Source: Streptomyces sp. NBC_00377
GTDB taxonomy: Bacteria; Actinomycetota; Actinomycetes; Streptomycetales; Streptomycetaceae
Reading direction: 5' to 3'
Assembly (NCBI RefSeq): GCF_036075115.1
Contig: NZ_CP107958.1
Span: 310,001 to 374,000, forward strand
Length of the DNA: 64,000 nucleotides
In this document: positions 52,402 through 61,790 of the stretch, in pieces
How positions within the stretch are numbered: the first letter of the stretch is position 1
Layout: every line of letters starts with the position of its first letter
Notes under the pieces: generated by a model
Seen by the model: the letters and a program-made list of their open reading frames with translations, nothing else
The model's database searches: none
Told to the model about the DNA's origin: nothing
Program-made: the position numbers and the translations under genes

Positions 52402-53190
52402 TTTCGTGCCGTGGGCCCAGGCTGTGCAGGCCGAAGACCCGCGCGGCACAGATGGCCCGTAGGGCCTTCTCCCCAGAGGCTGCGAGGGTGTCGACGAGGT
52501 CGGTGACCTTCGCTCCGGAGGTCACCGGTCCGAACACGGTCGGCGCGGCCCGCAGCATGGCGACGCCCCACCTGGTCCGGTCCGGGTGTTCAACGAAGCG
52601 GAGTTCCAGAGAACGCCGCGTGCGTTGGCGTCCGGGGGCCACCCGCTCGCGGAATGTGCGCGAGGTGTGCATGCCTCGCAAGGGCGCGTGAGGCGGCGCT
52701 CCACGCCCGCCTCCGGCCACCGTGGACCGTCCGTCCCGCCTCTGGACCTGGCCGGCTGACATCGTGCGTGCCGCCGGGTGAGAACTCCTGCGGTGCGCGG
52801 GTTGGCGGGGCTCAGAACGGGCGCTCGGCCGCGCGGGCTTCCGCGGTCATCGCGCAGGGGCGAGGCGTCAGGATCCTCGTCACCTGGACGGGGCCCTCGG
52901 GCAACCCGTGTACCTCATCCCTCACGCCGCGTCAGCGCGCATCGCGGCATACCCCGGTGTCGGTTTCGTTAGCCTGTTTGCCGACCTGCGGTGATTCCGC
53001 CATCACCACGGCCCCTCCGCCTCTGGCCTGCGGGAATACCTGTTTCCAGGCAGTCGATACGCCTGTCCGAGCGAGACGTGTGCCGATCCGTCAGGTTGCG
53101 GAGGTGACGCAGCGTCGGTTGCCTCGGCAGTGGCACAAAAAATCATGCTTCACACGACAGACCGGACACTGCTCCGCTGGAGGGGTTCTT
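52402..53190. other. Long stretch without a firm gene
   Basis: About 790 bases. The minus strand from about 52670 leftward reads 'LRFVEHPDRTRWGVAMLRAA' and 'SGEKALRAICAARVFGLHSLG', which looks protein-like. It runs without a stop into the antisense of the haloperoxidase gene and has no good start, so it may be a remnant. Nothing firm lies from 52,700 to 53,190 apart from the promoter of the next gene. Confidence 0.4.
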
Positions 53191-53682
53191 GTGGGCAAGA
53201 CACGTGTGGGAATCGGCGTCGGCCTGGTGGCCGGTTTCCTGGTACTTCAGATCCCGGTCGCCGCTGCCGCCGGTGACTCAGGTCTAGACATCGACTCGCG
53301 GCAGACCGCTCAAGGCTCCACGGTCACGGTCAGCACCACGGCATGTGGCGCCGACGTGACCTACGGCAAGGGCGAGTCCGAGGCGGCAGGGGCGTTCCAC
53401 CTCTTCGAAGGCGAGAGCAAGGGTGTGCTCACCGGCGAGTTCACCGTGCCGGAAGGATCGTCGCTCAGCACCGACACCGTGACCGTGAAGTGCCCGCCAC
53501 GGATCAAGATCACGGACTCGTACGAGCTCCCGACCCGCCAACCTGACGGTGCTGTCGAGGCCGGCTTCGGAGACACGGGGCAGGGAGCCCAGCAGCTTGC
53601 TCTGGGCGCGGTGCTGATCTCCGCCGCCGCCGCCGGAGGGCTGGTGAGGATGCGTCACCGCTCGAGGTCGAACCAGAACTGA
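53191..53682 (+). CDS. Secreted, C-terminally anchored surface protein (sortase neighbour)
   Basis: This is a 163-residue protein. Its signal peptide is about 1-26 ('GIGVGLVAGFLVLQIPVAAAA'), and one disulphide is possible between the cysteines in 'STTACGADV' and 'VTVKCPPRI'. A C-terminal hydrophobic segment ('QLALGAVLISAAAAGGLV') is followed by a basic tail 'RMRHRSRSNQ'. That is the outline of a sortase substrate, but no canonical LPxTG is seen; the nearest sequence before the helix is 'FGDTGQGAQQ'. A GGAGGGG site precedes GTG 53191. The class F-like sortase 110 bases downstream makes anchoring plausible. Confidence 0.8.
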   Translation: MGKTRVGIGVGLVAGFLVLQIPVAAAAGDSGLDIDSRQTAQGSTVTVSTTACGADVTYGKGESEAAGAFHLFEGESKGVLTGEFTVPEGSSLSTDTVTVKCPPRIKITDSYELPTRQPDGAVEAGFGDTGQGAQQLALGAVLISAAAAGGLVRMRHRSRSNQN

Positions 53683-53698
53683 CCGCCGCTTCTCCACC

Positions 53699-53750
53699 GG
53701 CCCCGCCGTCGTCTCCCGAAGCCTCTGTGGTCACGGGAGCCGGCGGGGCC
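53699..53750 (+). terminator. Stem-loop between surface protein and sortase genes
   Basis: GGCCCCGCCG (53699-53708) pairs with CGGCGGGGCC (53741-53750), with an inner CTCCCG/CGGGAG stem. It would attenuate transcription into the sortase and covers a possible upstream GTG start (53727). The later ATG 53796 is therefore preferred for the sortase. Confidence 0.7.
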
Positions 53751-53795
53751 CCATCACCTCTCCCCTCCCCCGCCGCAAGCAAAGAACTCACCGCG

Positions 53796-54464
53796 ATGGC
53801 TTCCAGGCGTACCACCGACCCGCCCTCGTTGATCCCTTCGATCAGGCTTCTGGCCTGGACACTCGTGACGGGTGCCGCGCTGGTCACCGGCGCGGTGCGA
53901 GGTGAGCAGCCACCCCAGCCCTCGGCGGGTCAGGCGTTCTCCCCGCTGCCCGGAGCCACGGCCCGGGGCACCGCCGTCCGGGCGGACCCGGCCGTGTCTC
54001 CGCTCCCGCCCGCAGAACCGCTGTGGCTACGGATCCCCGCCATCAACGTGAGCGCCCCCGTCACCAAGCTGCACCTCGACTCGTCGGGGGCGCTCGAGCC
54101 CCCGCCCTTCGAGCACCCCGATGACGCCGGGTGGTACAGCGAGGGCACGCCACCGGGATCCGCCGGGACGGCCGTGACGGCGGGACACGTGGATCTGCCC
54201 ACCGGCAACGCGGGCGTCTTCTACGAGCTCGGCGCACTGGCCAGGGGCGACACCATCGAGGTCCGGCGGGCGGACCAGCGCACCGCCGTGTTCACCGTCG
54301 ACGCCATCGAGGTCTACGACAAGGAACGCTTCCCGAGCGAGAAGGTGTACGGCAACTCCGGGCGGGCCGAACTCCGGGTGATCACCTGCGGCGGCGGTTA
54401 CACCAAGCGCACCGGCTACCAGGGCAACGTCGTGGTCTACGCGACACTCACCGCGGTGAGATGA
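53796..54464 (+). CDS. Class F-like (class E/F) sortase
   Basis: This is a 222-residue membrane-anchored transpeptidase. It has an N-terminal hydrophobic helix ('LLAWTLVTGAALVTGAV') and a Pro-rich spacer. The sortase barrel follows with the catalytic His in 'GTAVTAGHVDLPTG', the Cys in 'ELRVITCGGGYTKRTGYQGN' (TxxC form) and the downstream Arg. The single-domain form with an 'ITCGGG' active site fits actinobacterial class F. The frame extends to GTG 53727. Its likely substrate is the preceding protein. Confidence 0.87.
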   Translation: MASRRTTDPPSLIPSIRLLAWTLVTGAALVTGAVRGEQPPQPSAGQAFSPLPGATARGTAVRADPAVSPLPPAEPLWLRIPAINVSAPVTKLHLDSSGALEPPPFEHPDDAGWYSEGTPPGSAGTAVTAGHVDLPTGNAGVFYELGALARGDTIEVRRADQRTAVFTVDAIEVYDKERFPSEKVYGNSGRAELRVITCGGGYTKRTGYQGNVVVYATLTAVR

Positions 54465-54806
54465 CGTCGCGGCTCACGGCGGTCCGGCTCAGCCGTTTCC
54501 GCCGGTGGGCGCGGTGCAGCCTGATCCACGTGGACCTTGCCCGGGCGGGCGCGGTCCGGAGCGTCCCCAACGCCTTCCGCCACGGGACGGGCCCGGGGAC
54601 GATCGCCGACGTCGCCGGATTTGTCGCGTGCGATGACGCGGCTGTCCGCGTCCCGATACCCGGCGGCCTCGTGCGCGGCAGCGACCTCTGACCAGGTCAA
54701 GTCCACCACTTCTGTGAGGAGTTCCGACGCCCGTACCAGTCACTGCAAACGACGCGGACACAGCCCCTGAGAACTGCCCGGCATTCAGGACGGACACCAT
54801 TGCAGT
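54465..54806. other. Intergenic, nothing firm
   Basis: About 340 bases between convergent genes. A short frame at 54461-54691 overlaps the sortase stop (ATGA) but has Arg-rich, shadow-like content. It is left unannotated. Confidence 0.4.
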
Positions 54807-55307
54807 TCAGCCCGAGGGAGGGGTGAAACCTTCGGCGCGGTCCGGCCATGAGGTGCCGAGATCGCGGCGCATGGCCATCTGCGCTTTCTCGGCCGCTGCG
54901 AGATACGCATGGAGATGCCCGCCGAATTCCGGATGACTTCTGGCTGAGCCTCTTGCGACCACGTCGCGGAGGTCGCGAACCCTGTAGAAGGCCTGATTGA
55001 CGGGTTCCATGACCTCCCACGGTGCGATCAGGGCGAGCTCGTAGCGCAGTGGATACAGGTTGCCGGACAGGAACACCTCGTGAGCTGCGGTCCGCGTCTC
55101 CTGTGCGGGACGTCCGTCGCGGGCGAGCTCGTCCAGGTGCTGATACACGTCCGACAGGGCTCCCATGAAAGCCGCGTACGTCTGACGGCGCGTGTCGCGG
55201 TCGAGGGCTGCACGGTCACGACGCCAGCGAAGCCGATCAGCGAGAAGTGTGGATCCAACGCCGATACCGGCGCCGATCAGCGTGTTCACAGGGGCCAACC
55301 AGTCCAT
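54807..55307 (-). CDS. Hypothetical protein with N-terminal membrane helix
   Basis: This 166-residue protein starts MDWLAPVNTLIGAGIGVGST at ATG 55307. One N-terminal transmembrane helix precedes a helical cytoplasmic region rich in Arg, Glu and Asp ('RRDRAALDRDTRRQTYAAFMGALSDVYQHL'). This matches a common actinobacterial type of uncharacterised protein. No catalytic motif was seen. Confidence 0.8.
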   Translation of the reverse strand: MDWLAPVNTLIGAGIGVGSTLLADRLRWRRDRAALDRDTRRQTYAAFMGALSDVYQHLDELARDGRPAQETRTAAHEVFLSGNLYPLRYELALIAPWEVMEPVNQAFYRVRDLRDVVARGSARSHPEFGGHLHAYLAAAEKAQMAMRRDLGTSWPDRAEGFTPPSG

Positions 55308-55507
55308 GTGCCGGACCCTACGGTGGCGTCGTGTGGCGGTGCCAACCCGGCTGGCTGCGGACCTGGTGGTCGCCGGGCCGCACGGTGAGACGCCCTTCCA
55401 GTGGTTGACCACGGTGCTCGCGTGGGGTCCTGGATCGGGCAGCTCCGCTGGGGAGTCGCTTGCGCGACTCCTTTCCGGGCGGGCGGCTGTCGGGCCTCCA
55501 GTGTTCC

Positions 55508-55670
55508 CTACAGGCCCCGTGGAAGGCAGAGGGAGACGGCGATGACGGCGGCGCCGATGACGAAGAGGTACCAGACGCCGCTCTGGGCCACCTCGCGGTT
55601 GTCGACGCCCGTCAGCCGGACGAGGGCGCGGTCGTCGGCGGTGGCCCGGACGATGCGGTCGGACTGGGTG
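55508..55670 (-). pseudogene. C-terminal remnant of a membrane protein
   Basis: The minus strand reads 'SDRIVRATADDRALVRLTGV', then 'VAQSGVWYLFVIGAAVIAVS' and 'LCLPRGL' before TAG 55508. This is a soluble piece followed by one transmembrane helix with good codon bias. No start lies within reach, and the frame is lost to the right. Confidence 0.4.
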
Positions 55671-55815
55671 CCGCGCGCCGTCCGGTCCGGCCCGACGGCT
55701 CACTTCCGGCGCGTCCGGGGCGAGGCGACGCGCGGGCGCGATCCCCGGTGAAGAACACGACGGCGGTGTGGGTCTCGCACACCTGCGCCCGCGTCGGCGC
55801 CCCTGGTGGGCGGGC

Positions 55816-56685
55816 TCAGTCATGCGGGACGACGGCGACGGGGCAGCGTCCGTGGTGGATGGCGGCATGGGCGACCGGTCCGAGGTGGGGATTCCCGCCG
55901 TGCCGGGGCGCACGCCGGCCCACGACCAGCAGGTCGGCGCCGTCGGAGGCCTGGACGCCGGCTTTGGCGGCGCTCACGAGACGGATGCTCTCCACCACCT
56001 CCACCTGGGGGTACTTCTCACGCCAAGGACGCAGCACCGTGCTCAGCTCCTGCTGCGCGTCCCGCGTCATCTCCTCGGTCACCTGGTGGTCCACGCCCCA
56101 GGGCACCCGCGCGTGGAGGGGCACGCTCCGGCCGTGCGCCGCGAGCAGCGGAACGTTCCTGGCTGCCGCGGAATGGAACGCGAAATCCAGCAGACCGTCA
56201 CAGGCCCCGTTCAGCTTGAGAGCCACGACCACCGGGCCGGCGGGCGCGGGGTCCACTCCCCCGTCCGGTGACCCGGCGCGCACGAGCACCACGGGGCACT
56301 GCGCGTGTGCCACGACCGGCATGCTGACCTCGCCCATGAAGTAGCTCTCGACGGTGCCCAGCCTGTGGGAACCGAGCACGGTCATCTCCGACTCCGACGC
56401 CGCCTGGAGCAGAGCAGCGTGCGCGTCGTCGGCCACGAGACTCCCGACGACGGTCAGGCCCGGGTGACGGGCCTGCGCCTCGGCCCGCGCCGTGTGCACA
56501 AGGCGCTTCGCCCAGTAGTTCTGGTCGACCGCGGAAGTGGCGTGCGCGGGCTCCGGCGACAGCAGGGGCCACGCATGGAGCAGACGCAGCGTGAGCCTGC
56601 GCTTGTCGGCCTCGTCGGCAGCCCACCGAGCGGCGGCGAGACTTTCGGGTGAGCCATCGAGGCCCACAGTGACGACCGGTTCCAT
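55816..56685 (-). CDS. Universal stress protein, tandem domains
   Basis: This 289-residue protein is two fused UspA domains. Each shows the ATP-binding pattern G-x2-G-x9-G(S/T): 'VLGSHRLGTVESYFMGEVS' and 'VVGRRAPRHGGNPHLGPVA'. Both domains begin with the usual strand ('VVTVGLDGSPESLAAARWA'). Tandem Usp proteins bind ATP and in actinobacteria are typical of hypoxia or dormancy regulons. ATG 56685 is chosen over longer frames. Confidence 0.92.
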   Translation of the reverse strand: MEPVVTVGLDGSPESLAAARWAADEADKRRLTLRLLHAWPLLSPEPAHATSAVDQNYWAKRLVHTARAEAQARHPGLTVVGSLVADDAHAALLQAASESEMTVLGSHRLGTVESYFMGEVSMPVVAHAQCPVVLVRAGSPDGGVDPAPAGPVVVALKLNGACDGLLDFAFHSAAARNVPLLAAHGRSVPLHARVPWGVDHQVTEEMTRDAQQELSTVLRPWREKYPQVEVVESIRLVSAAKAGVQASDGADLLVVGRRAPRHGGNPHLGPVAHAAIHHGRCPVAVVPHD

Positions 56686-57288
56686 GGCGGCGGCCTCCGT
56701 CTCGTTGCGAAGCGGGATCCGACGGTGGATGAGGGTGTACGACCCCGGCGGCGAATCCGATCCGGGATCCGCCGACGTGCCGGACACGCTGCTTCCCTCC
56801 TTCGAGAATCACTCCATCGCCTCCCCACCGCATGCGGACCGGGCCTGACGCCGAGCTCCAGGGACCTTCGGCCCCATGCACCGGGCTCCGCGTCGTTCGA
56901 CGGTGAGGGGAGGTGGTGAGGGGGTGGCAGGGAGAGCCGGCGAGCGCCTGGAGGCCCGGTGGTCCGCACGGTTCCGCCGGTGACAACGGCCGCACTCCCC
57001 GCGCGGCGGGGCCCACCGGCGTGCGGGCCCGCCGTCGGCGACTGCTCTGCGGCCGTGCCCGGCACTCGGCGGTCGGCCGCCTCAGGCTCAGAACTGCCTG
57101 TCAGGACTCAGACCGTTGAGCATGGCTGCGGTGTGCGCGGCCGACGACCCGCCGGCCGCGCACACCCGGTGCGACCCGACGCGCCCTGCCTTAAGCCGCG
57201 TCGCACCCGGATGGTCCTGGTGCCCGCCCTCCCCTCGGGACCGGGACCGTGATGGTCGGTACGCCGCCCTCGTACCGCGCGGCTCGCG
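56686..57288. other. Intergenic between two Usp genes
   Basis: About 600 bases with no supported gene. GGGACCGGGACC near 57238 recalls half of a DosR/DevR-type box but lacks a clear dyad partner. Confidence 0.45.
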
Positions 57289-58203
57289 TCAGTCGTGCGG
57301 GACCACGGCTACCGGTGCGCAGGCATGGTGCAGCACCGCTTGCGCGATCGGGCCGATGCGGCCGACGGCCGGCGCGTGGCTCCTCTTCCGCCCGACGACG
57401 ACCAGTGACGCGTCTCGCGAGGCGTGGACGAGATGGCGGCCCGGGCTGCCGATGACGGCCTGTGCGCGCATCTCGACCCCGGGGAACTTGTCCTGCCAGG
57501 GGCGCAGAACGTCGTTCAGGCCGTGCCGCGTCTCCTCCGCCAGGTCGGCGCTGAGCCCCGAGTCGAGGACTGCTCCGTAGCCGTAGACGGTCGCCGGGTT
57601 CCAACCGTGGACGACCCGCAGGCCTGCCGCGCGACGTCGGGCACTCTCGAAGGCGAACTCGACGACGGCGTCGTCCGGTTCGGCCAGGTCCAGTCCCAAC
57701 ACCACGTCACGGCAAGGAGCAATGGCCGAGCCGGCGCCCGCGGCGTCCGGCAGATGCTCGACGTGAGCGTGCTCACCGGCCCGTACGAGGACGACCGGTC
57801 GCTCGGAGCGCGCCACGACGGCGAGGGCTACGGAGCCGACCAGGAACCCGGCCACCGTGCCGAAGCCCCGGGAACCGAGAACCAGCAGTTCCGCGTCCTT
57901 CGCCGCTGCCAGCAGGGCCGCGACGGCCTCCGTCTCGGCCTGCTGCGTCGTGACACGCAGGCCGGGATGGCGTTCCGTGAGCCGGGACTCCGCCTCGCCC
58001 AGCAGACGCTCGGACCACTCACGGTGCGCTTCGATCGCGCCCGGCGCCGGAACCCCCATGTAGGGGACGTACAGGGAAGCCACCATGTCCGTGGCATGGA
58101 CGAGACACAGCTGCGCCTCCCGTTGCGTCGCTTCGCGAGCGGCCCAGTCTGCGGCGGCCAGGCTTTCGGGCGAGCCGTCGAGACCGACGATGATGGCGGG
58201 CAT
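57289..58203 (-). CDS. Universal stress protein, tandem domains
   Basis: This is a 304-residue second tandem Usp. It starts MPAIIVGLDGSPESLAAADW. The ATP loops are 'VLGSRGFGTVAGFLVGSVA' and 'VVGRKRSHAPAVGRIGPIA'. The second-domain C-terminal strand 'HACAPVAVVPHD' is almost the same as in the other Usp ('HGRCPVAVVPHD'), so the pair arose by duplication. GGAGG precedes ATG 58203. Confidence 0.93.
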   Translation of the reverse strand: MPAIIVGLDGSPESLAAADWAAREATQREAQLCLVHATDMVASLYVPYMGVPAPGAIEAHREWSERLLGEAESRLTERHPGLRVTTQQAETEAVAALLAAAKDAELLVLGSRGFGTVAGFLVGSVALAVVARSERPVVLVRAGEHAHVEHLPDAAGAGSAIAPCRDVVLGLDLAEPDDAVVEFAFESARRRAAGLRVVHGWNPATVYGYGAVLDSGLSADLAEETRHGLNDVLRPWQDKFPGVEMRAQAVIGSPGRHLVHASRDASLVVVGRKRSHAPAVGRIGPIAQAVLHHACAPVAVVPHD

Positions 58204-58326
58204 GTGCGGACCTCCTTCGGGGATGCGCCATCAGTCTCCGAGCCACGCACCGGGCGCAGCAGGGGCCAGAGGTCCCCGCAAGGAGCCGATCGGCCCCGGT
58301 GAAGGCGCCGTCGTCCAGTGCGGTGG

Positions 58327-58358
58327 GCCGGGGACTGTTCCGGTCCCGGGTCCCCGGC
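58327..58358. promoter_or_regulatory. GCCGGGGAC/GTCCCCGGC inverted repeat (DosR-box-like)
   Basis: Perfect 9-bp arms (58327-58335, 58350-58358) with an internal GGTCCC lie 124 bases upstream of the second Usp start. The GGGAC...GTCCC theme resembles DosR/DevR boxes, which are usually GGGAC-N6-9-GTCCC. It could equally be a hairpin. Confidence 0.4.
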
Positions 58359-58606
58359 TCACGAATACGCTGTCCGCCGGGCGCGTCAGGAGCGCACCGG
58401 CAGACGGTGGCAGCCGCGCTCCGGTCCGCTCGGCTGCCGCGGCGACGCCCTGTGTGCCCGACGGCGCAGCAGGCGGCCGGTAGGCGCTTCGTGGGCCGCG
58501 GTGAGGACGTATGTGAGGCCCACCGCCCGCACGAGGAGTGCCGCGCATCGTTCCCGGAACTCCGGCGTGAGACTCGTCGGCGTCGTGCTCACCCTCTCCG
58601 GTCCGA

Positions 58607-58654
<48 letters not shown>

Positions 58655-58743
58655 ACACCAGCCAACTCCCGCGCGACTCGGACCACATGAGGCGCGGGAA
58701 GGACCCGGCCGAGGCGCAACGGAGCGGCCGGGTCGCAGGCCGC

Positions 58744-58778
58744 GCACCCCGCACCACGCACCACGCACCACGCACCGC
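58744..58778. repeat. Heptanucleotide microsatellite (GCACCAC)n
   Basis: Five 7-bp units lie here, three exact and the first and last with one change. Confidence 0.9.
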
Positions 58779-58893
58779 GCACCAGGATCCGCGAGAAGCG
58801 GGTGGAGTCCTTCCGCCCAGTCGTGCGCAGGTCTGCCCTCGTGCGGTCCGGGCCCGTGTTGCCTCCCGGCGCGGGCGCCGTGCGCCTCGGCAG

Positions 58894-60612
58894 CTACGCC
58901 TTCCGCGCCGGCACCCGCCACGTCAGCGTGGTGCCGCCACCCTCGGGGCTGCCCAGCTCCAGCCCGCCGCCCAACTGTTCCGCCCGCTCGGCCATGTTGC
59001 GCAGCCCGCTGCGCCGACCGCCGACGGGGATGCCCCCGCCGTTGTCCGTGACCGACAGCCGTACCTGCCGCCCGTCGGTGGCCAGCAGCACGTCGGCGCG
59101 GTCCGCGTGGGCGTGCCGGGCGATGTTGGTCAGGGCCTCGGAGAGCACCGCCACGACGTGATCGGCGATCTCCTTCGGCACGTCGGTGTCCAGCAGGCCT
59201 TCCATCCGGACGCTGGGGGCGAAACCGAGGACCCGCGCGGCTTCCCCGACCACCCGTACGGCACGCGCCCGCAGTCCGGCCTCTCCCGCGCCCTCGCGGG
59301 TGCGCAGGCCGAAGATCGTCGACCTGATGATTTTGATGGTTTCGTCGAGGTCGTCGACCGCGCGCACGACGCGCTCGGCGGCCTCCTCGTGCTCGATGAA
59401 ACGGCCGGCGCTCTGGAGGGTCATGCCGGTGGCGAACAGGCGTTGGATGGCCAGGTCGTGCAGGTCGCGCGCGATACGGTCGCGGTCCTTGAGGACCGCG
59501 ACCTCCTCGGCCTCCTCCCGGCGTTCCGCCAGCTCCATGGCCAGGGCGGCCTGTCCGGCGAAGGCCTTCAGCGGTTCGGTCTCCGTCACCGAGAACACCG
59601 GCTCGCCGGCCTTGCGGGCCAGCAGGACGACCCCCCGTGGACCTGCGGAACCTGTGCCGATGGGCACGGCCACGGCGGGTCCGAGCCCGTCGAACCGCGG
59701 CGGCTCCAGGGAGATCCGGTCGTCGTGGCCCACGTCGGCGCTGGAGACCGGTGAGGCGCCGGAGAAGGCCAGCCCCATCAGACTGCTGTCCATGGGCAGG
59801 ACGAGGCCCCGGTGCGCCTCCGCGTCCAGGCCGACGGCGATCTCCACCGCGAGGGTCCCGGTGTCCTCCATGGGCAGGGCGACCGCCGCTAGGGCGGAGC
59901 CGGTGATCTCTCCGGCCCGCTCGGCGATCAGCGCCAGCACCTCCGCACGGTCGCGGCCGGACATCAGGCTGTGCGTGATCTCCGCGTTCGCCCGCAGCCA
60001 GCGCTCCCGCAGCCGGGACTCCTCGTAGAGGCGGGCGTTGTCGATCGCGACCCCGGCCGCCACGGCGAGCGTCAGCGTGACCGAGACGTCCTCCTCGTCG
60101 AACTGGGCGCCGCCCCGCTTCTCGGTCAGGTACAGGTTGCCGAAGACATGGTCGCGCGCCCGGATCGGGACGCCGAGGAAGGTGTTCATCGGCGGGTGGT
60201 GGGCCGGGAAACCGTACGAGGCCGGGTGATCGGAGATCTTCGCCAGGCGCAGCGGCTCCGGGTGCCTGATCAGCTCGCCCAGGATGCCGTGGCCCTCCGG
60301 ATAGGGCCCGATGCGGGCGATCTGTTCGTCGCTGACGCCGACCGTGTGGAAGGCCGACAGCCGCCTGCCGTCCGGACCGATCACGCCGAGCGCGGCGTAC
60401 TCCGCGTCGACCAGCGACGCGGCGGCCTCGACGATGCTGTGCAGGGCCTGCTCCAGGTCCAGCTCCCTGCCGACCGACAGCACCGCCTCCAGCAGGCTGT
60501 GCACCCGGTCCCGGGTGCCGCGGGCCGCGTCCAGCCGTGCCTGGAGCTCCTCCAGCAGCTCGTCCAGTCGCAGCTGCGGCATCCGTACGCGGGCCTCCTC
60601 GGGGCTTCCCAC
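58894..60612 (-). CDS. GAF-domain sensor histidine kinase (DevS/DosT-like)
   Basis: This is a 572-residue kinase. Two GAF domains ('ALHSIVEAAASLVDAEYAALGVI...FLGVPIRARDHVFGNLYLTEK' at about 40-200, and about 215-370) are followed by a HisKA_3 box with the phospho-His in 'DRDRIARDLHDLAIQRLFATG'. A HATPase domain comes next ('LSVTDNGGGIPVGG', 'GLRNMAERAEQLGG'). The arrangement equals the mycobacterial DosS/DosT redox and hypoxia sensors, and the first GAF has the family's 'HHPPMNTFLGVPI' haem-pocket segment. GTG 60612 follows GGAGGA at 7 bases. No response regulator is adjacent. The Usp, PPOX and dehydrogenase genes nearby fit a dormancy-type regulon. Confidence 0.92.
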   Translation of the reverse strand: MGSPEEARVRMPQLRLDELLEELQARLDAARGTRDRVHSLLEAVLSVGRELDLEQALHSIVEAAASLVDAEYAALGVIGPDGRRLSAFHTVGVSDEQIARIGPYPEGHGILGELIRHPEPLRLAKISDHPASYGFPAHHPPMNTFLGVPIRARDHVFGNLYLTEKRGGAQFDEEDVSVTLTLAVAAGVAIDNARLYEESRLRERWLRANAEITHSLMSGRDRAEVLALIAERAGEITGSALAAVALPMEDTGTLAVEIAVGLDAEAHRGLVLPMDSSLMGLAFSGASPVSSADVGHDDRISLEPPRFDGLGPAVAVPIGTGSAGPRGVVLLARKAGEPVFSVTETEPLKAFAGQAALAMELAERREEAEEVAVLKDRDRIARDLHDLAIQRLFATGMTLQSAGRFIEHEEAAERVVRAVDDLDETIKIIRSTIFGLRTREGAGEAGLRARAVRVVGEAARVLGFAPSVRMEGLLDTDVPKEIADHVVAVLSEALTNIARHAHADRADVLLATDGRQVRLSVTDNGGGIPVGGRRSGLRNMAERAEQLGGGLELGSPEGGGTTLTWRVPARKA

Positions 60613-60946
60613 CTGCGTTCCTCCAGGTCCCCTCAATGCTCGGACGCCCACCGGTCCGATCGTGTGCCACGTTAGTCCCCGGCCGGAGCGCGTGGTAGCG
60701 GATCGGTCCGGGTGTCCCAGGCCGGCGCCTGGGCGGACCGGCCCCGTGGAACGGACCGACAACCCCTGCACCTGCCGCTTCGACGGTCCGGCCCTGAAGC
60801 TGTGTCCAGCCTGCCGACGAAGGCGACCGGCGCCATGCCCGCTAGATGTATTGAGCATGAGCGTTGTTGACACCGGCGGGTCTTGGACATGGCGAAGACC
60901 TCCACTGTGGTGGAGCTGTCCAGGACTGCACCGCACGGAGGCCTTC

Positions 60947-61090
60947 GTGTCCCACCGCAATGCCCGGCTGACCGTTCATGGCAGGCGATTGCTCGTCGAA
61001 CGTGTCCGTTCGGGTCGTCCTGTCGCTCATGTGGCCGCCGAGATGGGGATCTCGCGGGCCACGGCCCACAAGTTCCGCCGGTTACCCGGG
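60947..61090 (+). pseudogene. IS481-type transposase N-terminal remnant
   Basis: GTG 60947 starts 'SHRNARLTVHGRRLLVERV' followed by 'SGRPVAHVAAEMGISRATAH', the standard HTH start of IS481-family transposases in streptomycetes. The sequence leaves the family right after the AHK of the recognition helix. The catalytic DDE domain is gone. Confidence 0.7.
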
Positions 61091-61396
61091 GCGCGCCCGG
61101 CAGGGCGGACGGACCCGGCAGAGGGTCATCCGGCCCCCACGGCCGGGACCTTCGGCACCAGCGGGAACCGTGTGGTCCGGGGGAGAGTGGTCGAAGGAGC
61201 GGCGCCGATCCCCCGCGGTGTCGCTCCGTGCACGCTCGGGCCCGGGCACGGCGGCGGGGGTCGGAGAACCGGTGAGCGAACTGGCTTATGTGCAGCTCGG
61301 GCTGAAGCCCCGGGACTCACTCCGGGGTTTCAGCCAGGCCGGGGACCGGAAAGCCGTCAGTGTTGAGGCGTTCCCGGCGCTGTGGGTGTTGTCGAG

Positions 61397-61790
61397 TTAC
61401 TCGCGGACCTGAGCGTTCACTCTGGGATGCGCGTCACCGCGGTCCGCGCCCAGGCCCGCGAGCAGGCGCAGGCCGTCCTCGGCGGGGCTGCCGGGGGCCG
61501 CGGACAGCACCAGCAGCTCCATGCCTGATTCGTCCGGTAGTGCGAAGTTCTCCTGGTGCAGTTCCAGCAGTCCGACCAGCGGGTGCCGGTACCCCTTGCG
61601 TCCATGGGTGCGGGCACGCACGTCGGCGCGGGCCCAGAGGTGACGGAAGCGCTTGCTGCCCATCGCCAGCTCGCCGATGAGCGAGGCCAGGTCGGGGTCC
61701 TCGGGGTACTTGCCGGCGGCCAGGCGCAGGTGCCCGACCACGTCGAGGGTGCAGTTCTCCCAGTCCGCGTAAAGGCCCGGGTGTTCACTT
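61397..61790 (-). pseudogene. MmyB-like XRE regulator, C-terminal half only
   Basis: The minus strand reads 'HPGLYADWENCTLDVVGHLR', 'LASLIGELAMGSKRFRHLWA', 'THGRKGYRHPLVGLLELHQE' and 'FALPDESGMELLVLSAAPGS', ending at TAA 61397. This is the MmyB ligand domain seen intact at 42323-43162. The HTH and the first half are missing, cut at about 61790 where a plus-strand gene fragment begins. Confidence 0.72.

Noticed and set aside
52190..52762. Minus-strand protein of about 190 residues downstream of the haloperoxidase
   Set aside because: Part of it looks protein-like, but the frame runs into the antisense of the haloperoxidase gene and crosses its terminator, so no bounded gene can be drawn.
54461..54691. 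Small gene overlapping the sortase stop by ATGA
   Set aside because: The overlap is attractive, but the content is Arg-rich and shadow-like and there is no conserved pattern.
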